Source of the DNA: Spirochaeta lutea
GTDB taxonomy: Bacteria; Spirochaetota; Spirochaetia; DSM-27196; Salinispiraceae
Length of the DNA: 64,000 bases
NCBI RefSeq assembly: GCF_000758165.1
Contig: NZ_JNUP01000066.1
Location: 16,964-80,963, forward strand
Direction: 5' to 3'
Of this stretch, positions 61,492-64,000 are shown piece by piece. The notes under the pieces were generated by a model, which was not told the origin of the DNA, searched no databases, and saw only the letters and a list, made by a program, of their open reading frames with translations. A program made the translations under genes and the position numbers. Numbering within the stretch: the first letter of the stretch is position 1; the number at the start of each line of letters is the position of its first letter.

Positions 61492-62761
61492 AGGCTGCCT
61501 CCTGAGAAATCCCATGGGCGTTCGGGTTGTCGGCGGGGAGATCAAAAAGATTCACCTCGGTGCTGCCGATCTGCCAGCTGTACCGCCGCTTCATGGGGAG
61601 ATTCGGTCCCCCGGGGAACCCTGGAAGATACTCCATGGCGTTAATCCCCCGTCCTAGGAGTACCGGCTCACGGAACCAGAGCAGCCGGTTCACCAACCCG
61701 GCCCTGAGAAAGGAGGCACTGAGACGCGGCCCGGTTTCCACAAGGGTTCGGGTGATCCCCCTGTCCCGGAGATGCTCAAGCACCCTCCCGGGGTTGAGTC
61801 CGCCCAGGGGATGAACGTCCCGGGGCTGGAGGGCCTGGATCTGGAATCCCCGGGCCTGTAGATCCTGGGAGCGCTGCACCATGGCTGGGGAATCCAGGGG
61901 ACCGCAGAATATCAACACCGGTCCTGCATCCAGGGTATCTACCAGGGCAAGATCCGCCCCGGGACGGGCTGCATTGAGACGGGTGTCCATAATTACCCGG
62001 AGGGGTTGGCGTACCGGGGTGTACCCCGGAGCCCCGGCCAGATACCGGGGGTTATCCGTCAGCAGGGTTCCCAGGCCGAAGATAACCGCCTGGAAGTTTC
62101 CCCGAAGCACCCTGGCCCAGTCCCTGGCTGCGGGACTGGTGATATCCATGGTCTGTTCCAGGCTGGGCCCGATCTGCCCCTCCCAGGAAGTGGCGATTTT
62201 TAGGGTTACTCCGGCGTCGCCGGGGATGAGCAGGGAGGAGGGAACCTCCTGGGAATCCTCCCCTTGGTCCTGGGGCGGGGATTGGGAATCTCCGGGTAAT
62301 TCCCGGGTTAACATCATTGCCAGGTAATCGGGGTTCAGGCTTAGGGCCTGGGCTGCCCCGGGACCAATGTCCACATCAATCCCTGCCCGGCGGAGGGCAC
62401 TGATGCCCCGGCCCCGGACTCGGGGATTGGGATCCAGGGTGGCAATTATTACCCGGGCTATCCTGTGGCGGATAATGAGGTCGGTACAGGCCGGGCGGTG
62501 TTTGCCCGGATAGGTGGAACAGCAGGGCTCCAGGGTACAGTAGAGCTCGGCCCGGGAAAGATCCTGGAGGCTCGCTCCACCCTCCAATGCGGATTGTATT
62601 GCAGCCTCTTCAGCGTGGGGCTGGCCGGGTCCGGGGTGGTACCCCTGGCCTATGATCTGCGAATCCAGAACCAGAACGGCGCCTACCCTGGGATTGGGAT
62701 GCACCTCCGGTCCTGCCGTGCGGGCAAGTTCTATTGCCCGGTCCATGGGTGAGTTGGTCAT
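61472..62761 (-). CDS. ribD: Riboflavin biosynthesis deaminase/reductase RibD
   Basis: 429 residues from the ATG at 62761, chosen for GAGGAG 8 nt upstream and because earlier in-frame codons lie in the terminator hairpin. The deaminase domain (1-150) keeps PHAEEAAIQ (zinc His, catalytic Glu) and CTLEPCC...RPAC (zinc Cys). The reductase domain (about 190-429) begins LKIATSWEGQIGP, where most proteins have Ser-Leu-Asp-Gly-Lys. It carries out two successive steps in riboflavin synthesis. A linker with an acidic Gln/Ser patch joins the halves. First gene of the operon. Confidence 0.93.
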   Translation of the reverse strand: MTNSPMDRAIELARTAGPEVHPNPRVGAVLVLDSQIIGQGYHPGPGQPHAEEAAIQSALEGGASLQDLSRAELYCTLEPCCSTYPGKHRPACTDLIIRHRIARVIIATLDPNPRVRGRGISALRRAGIDVDIGPGAAQALSLNPDYLAMMLTRELPGDSQSPPQDQGEDSQEVPSSLLIPGDAGVTLKIATSWEGQIGPSLEQTMDITSPAARDWARVLRGNFQAVIFGLGTLLTDNPRYLAGAPGYTPVRQPLRVIMDTRLNAARPGADLALVDTLDAGPVLIFCGPLDSPAMVQRSQDLQARGFQIQALQPRDVHPLGGLNPGRVLEHLRDRGITRTLVETGPRLSASFLRAGLVNRLLWFREPVLLGRGINAMEYLPGFPGGPNLPMKRRYSWQIGSTEVNLFDLPADNPNAHGISQEAAYVHRTH

Positions 62762-62788
62762 GCAGGACTCCTCGGCTGACCTGCCGGG

Positions 62789-62823
62789 TAAAAAAATACC
62801 CTGGCCGGTCAAAGGGTCCAGGG
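62789..62823 (-). terminator. Riboswitch-controlled terminator before ribD
   Basis: Read leftward, CCCTGG (62823-62818) and CCAGGG (62804-62799) form a stem with a 13-nt loop, followed after UA by seven U (62796-62790). It lies 28 nt before the ribD ATG, the right place for transcription attenuation. Confidence 0.75.
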
Positions 62824-62859
62824 CATGGTGGTTTTCGGGAAGAGTTGTTGAAACAGTAC

Positions 62860-63001
62860 CCTCCTAGAAACAGGAGGATGATTGCCCGGTTTCGAAGCTG
62901 GAACACCGAGTGCGGCATGCAGTCCGGACATTCAAATCACCCTAGAATTCTAGGATTACCCCGATAATCCGACCCCAGGATCCTCTTTGGAGGCACCCTG
63001 G
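62860..63001 (-). promoter_or_regulatory. Long structured leader between FMN aptamer and terminator
   Basis: Three elements are visible: a hairpin at 63001-62975 (CCAGG/CCTGG outer, CCTC/GAGG inner stem), a 14-bp perfect palindrome CCTAGAATTCTAGG (62941-62954), and a hairpin CCTCCT/AGGAGG (62877-62860). The aptamer-side CCAGGG (63001-62996) repeats the 3' arm of the terminator and could pair with its 5' arm as an antiterminator (inference). Confidence 0.45.
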
Positions 63002-63028
63002 TCCCTATCCGGGGCTGTTCTGTTTACA

Positions 63029-63197
63029 GATTTTCTCCCATCCGGACTATACCGTCGGTACCGGAATTCCACCGGTTCAGTTTGGTCTTGCCAGTCGAAT
63101 GCTGTGCATCCGCCGTGGAAGGCGCCAAGGTCGCGGACTATCACCGCCGGTCGGGAATTGCCCCTTCAACGAAGGAGGCGCACCCTGCCCTGAAAAT
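63029..63197 (-). ncRNA. FMN riboswitch (RFN element)
   Basis: Read leftward, the conserved RFN blocks appear in order: TTTTCAGGGCAGGGTG, AATTCCCGACCGGCGGTGA, TAGTCCGCGA, CTGAACCGGTGGAATTCCGG, GACGGTATAGTCCGGATGGG and AGAAAATC closing the P1 stem. The P2 loop is enlarged by about 20 nt that form their own small stem (CCTTC/GAAGG). FMN binding would repress the ribD-ribE-ribB-ribH operon directly downstream. Confidence 0.95.
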
Positions 63198-63206
63198 CGT
63201 AGATTC

Positions 63207-63235
63207 ATACTACTAAGAAACGGCGGGATTGTCCA
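63207..63235 (-). promoter_or_regulatory. Promoter of the riboflavin operon
   Basis: Leftward TGGACA (63235-63230), 17-bp spacer, TAGTAT (63212-63207). The predicted start (about 63200) is just before the aptamer. Confidence 0.65.
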
Positions 63236-63317
63236 TGGTCTCCCCCCGCCTGAGGGATGCATATCCTAAGGGGTGGCTCGGGCGGTACCGGTATTCGGGC
63301 TGTTTTGGGAAACCTGC

Positions 63318-63346
63318 TCTACAAGGAGGTGAATTTAGGGTATAAG
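63318..63346 (+). promoter_or_regulatory. Possible leaderless promoter of sbcD
   Basis: TATAAG (63341-63346) ends 6 nt before the ATG at 63353, with a weak -35 (TCTACA, 63318-63323, spacer 17). An AAGGAGG further upstream is too far from the ATG to serve it. Confidence 0.35.
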
Positions 63347-63352
63347 GGTAGT

Positions 63353-64000
63353 ATGAGAATTTTGCACACCGCTGATTGGCACCTCGGAAAGCGGCTGGGT
63401 CCGTTTTCCCGGCTGGAAGAACAGAGGGATTTTCTCCAGGAGCTGGTGGAACTATGCAGGAGTCACCGGGTGGATATGGTGGTAGTCGCCGGGGATGTAT
63501 TTGACGTCCCCAACCCATCCAGTGAGGCGGTGGAGCTGCTATACCGTTCCCTTAAGATTCTGGCTGAGGACGGAAACAGACCGGTGGTGGTTATCGGGGG
63601 AAATCACGATTCAGCGGAGCGAATTGATGCCCCGGATCCCTTGGCCCGGGAGAACGGTATCTTTTTCTACGGATCACCCCTTGCCCAGCCCGGAGACTGT
63701 AATCTGGCCTGCGGTTTACGGGTTCGCCATCCCGAGCCGGGATTCGCCCGGTTCTCCCACCCGGCCTGGGACCGGGAGGTCGCCCTGATCGTGGCTCCCT
63801 TCGCGAATGAACACCGCCTGAAGCTTTCTCTGCCCGTGGAGGAGGGAACATCGCCGTTTGCCCAGGAGGACCGGAACACCCGTGAAATGCCACAGCCCGA
63901 CGGCACCCCTGCCGCCCCGGAGAACCAGCCACAGCCCGCCCTCGAATCCGGGAGCACTCCAAACACGGGAAGTCAGCCCCGGCTCGATGCAGGCTCCGAG
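63353..64000 (+). CDS. sbcD: DNA double-strand-break repair nuclease SbcD (3' truncated)
   Basis: 216 residues are visible; the gene runs off the right edge. MRILHTADWHLGK, VVAGDVFD and VIGGNHDS are the first three Mre11/SbcD phosphoesterase motifs with metal ligands intact. After IVAPFANEHRLKLSL comes a Pro/Gln/Glu/Gly-rich stretch of more than 50 residues (about 163 to the edge) that is not expected inside the nuclease domain. With SbcC it would cut hairpins and blocked DNA ends. Divergent from the riboflavin operon. Confidence 0.9.
   Translation, partial: MRILHTADWHLGKRLGPFSRLEEQRDFLQELVELCRSHRVDMVVVAGDVFDVPNPSSEAVELLYRSLKILAEDGNRPVVVIGGNHDSAERIDAPDPLARENGIFFYGSPLAQPGDCNLACGLRVRHPEPGFARFSHPAWDREVALIVAPFANEHRLKLSLPVEEGTSPFAQEDRNTREMPQPDGTPAAPENQPQPALESGSTPNTGSQPRLDAGSE

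Noticed and set aside
63322..63332. AAGGAGGTGAA as ribosome site of sbcD
   Set aside because: It is about 23 nt before the ATG that gives the canonical MRILHTADWHLG start; an in-frame GTG inside it is too close to be served.
1..64000. CRISPR arrays, tRNA/rRNA genes, insertion sequences, prophage
   Set aside because: No direct-repeat/spacer pattern, cloverleaf, rRNA block, transposase, integrase or phage structural gene was seen.

Overview
The window reads as a contiguous chromosomal segment of a free-living, moderately GC-rich spirochaete (Spirochaeta/Alkalispirochaeta-like; inferred from gene content, not proven). Pointers are many TPR and FecR-domain envelope proteins ending in aromatic-terminated barrels, a FabV/Ter-type enoyl reductase, paired DUF115 (MptE/Maf-like) proteins, lipoproteins and several large proteins with no recognisable family. 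Coding density is high. No tRNA, rRNA, insertion sequence, prophage or CRISPR array was seen.

Layout. 1-4.5 kb: a barrel 3' end, a FecR-barrel protein and an endonuclease-type MutL. 4.5-10.4 kb: two TPR envelope proteins, then a divergent operon of a membrane TPR protein with an Mrr-like tail, a metallophosphoesterase and a ParB-like protein. 10.4-16.3 kb: a lipoprotein, then the leftward operon pdp-recJ-M23 peptidase-rpsU closed by a terminator. 16.4-26.3 kb: HAD phosphatase, recO, lon, VanY-type lipoprotein, U32 protease, a leftward unknown, DUF1015 and a secreted unknown. 26.5-35.5 kb: an FtsB-like protein, then a coupled five-gene operon with a 970-residue acidic protein, two DUF115 proteins and a membrane protein carrying a 15-bp tandem repeat. 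35.6-42.1 kb (leftward): fabV, rnz and a Gld-type ABC system with GldG-like and DUF4340 subunits. 42.2-52.8 kb: HisD-like, folC, rqcH, Memo-like, pseudokinase-like, FecR, an unknown and murD. 52.8-59.6 kb: YncE-like propeller, adenosine deaminase, lipoprotein, second ParB-like protein, GH18 and a small unknown. 59.6-63.2 kb: leftward ribD-ribE-ribB-ribH under an FMN riboswitch. 63.35 kb to the end: 5' part of sbcD.

The main regulatory observation is that about ten monocistronic or operon-leading genes lack a Shine-Dalgarno sequence and instead carry a -10 box ending exactly 6-7 nt before the ATG. Most of these also have a TTG-type -35 at 17-18 bp. This predicts leaderless mRNAs. In two divergent pairs a single palindromic TTGCAA hexamer can serve as the -35 for both directions. 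The main repeat observation is a ~105-bp element with ~20-bp inverted termini, in three clear copies and one decayed copy, all intergenic.
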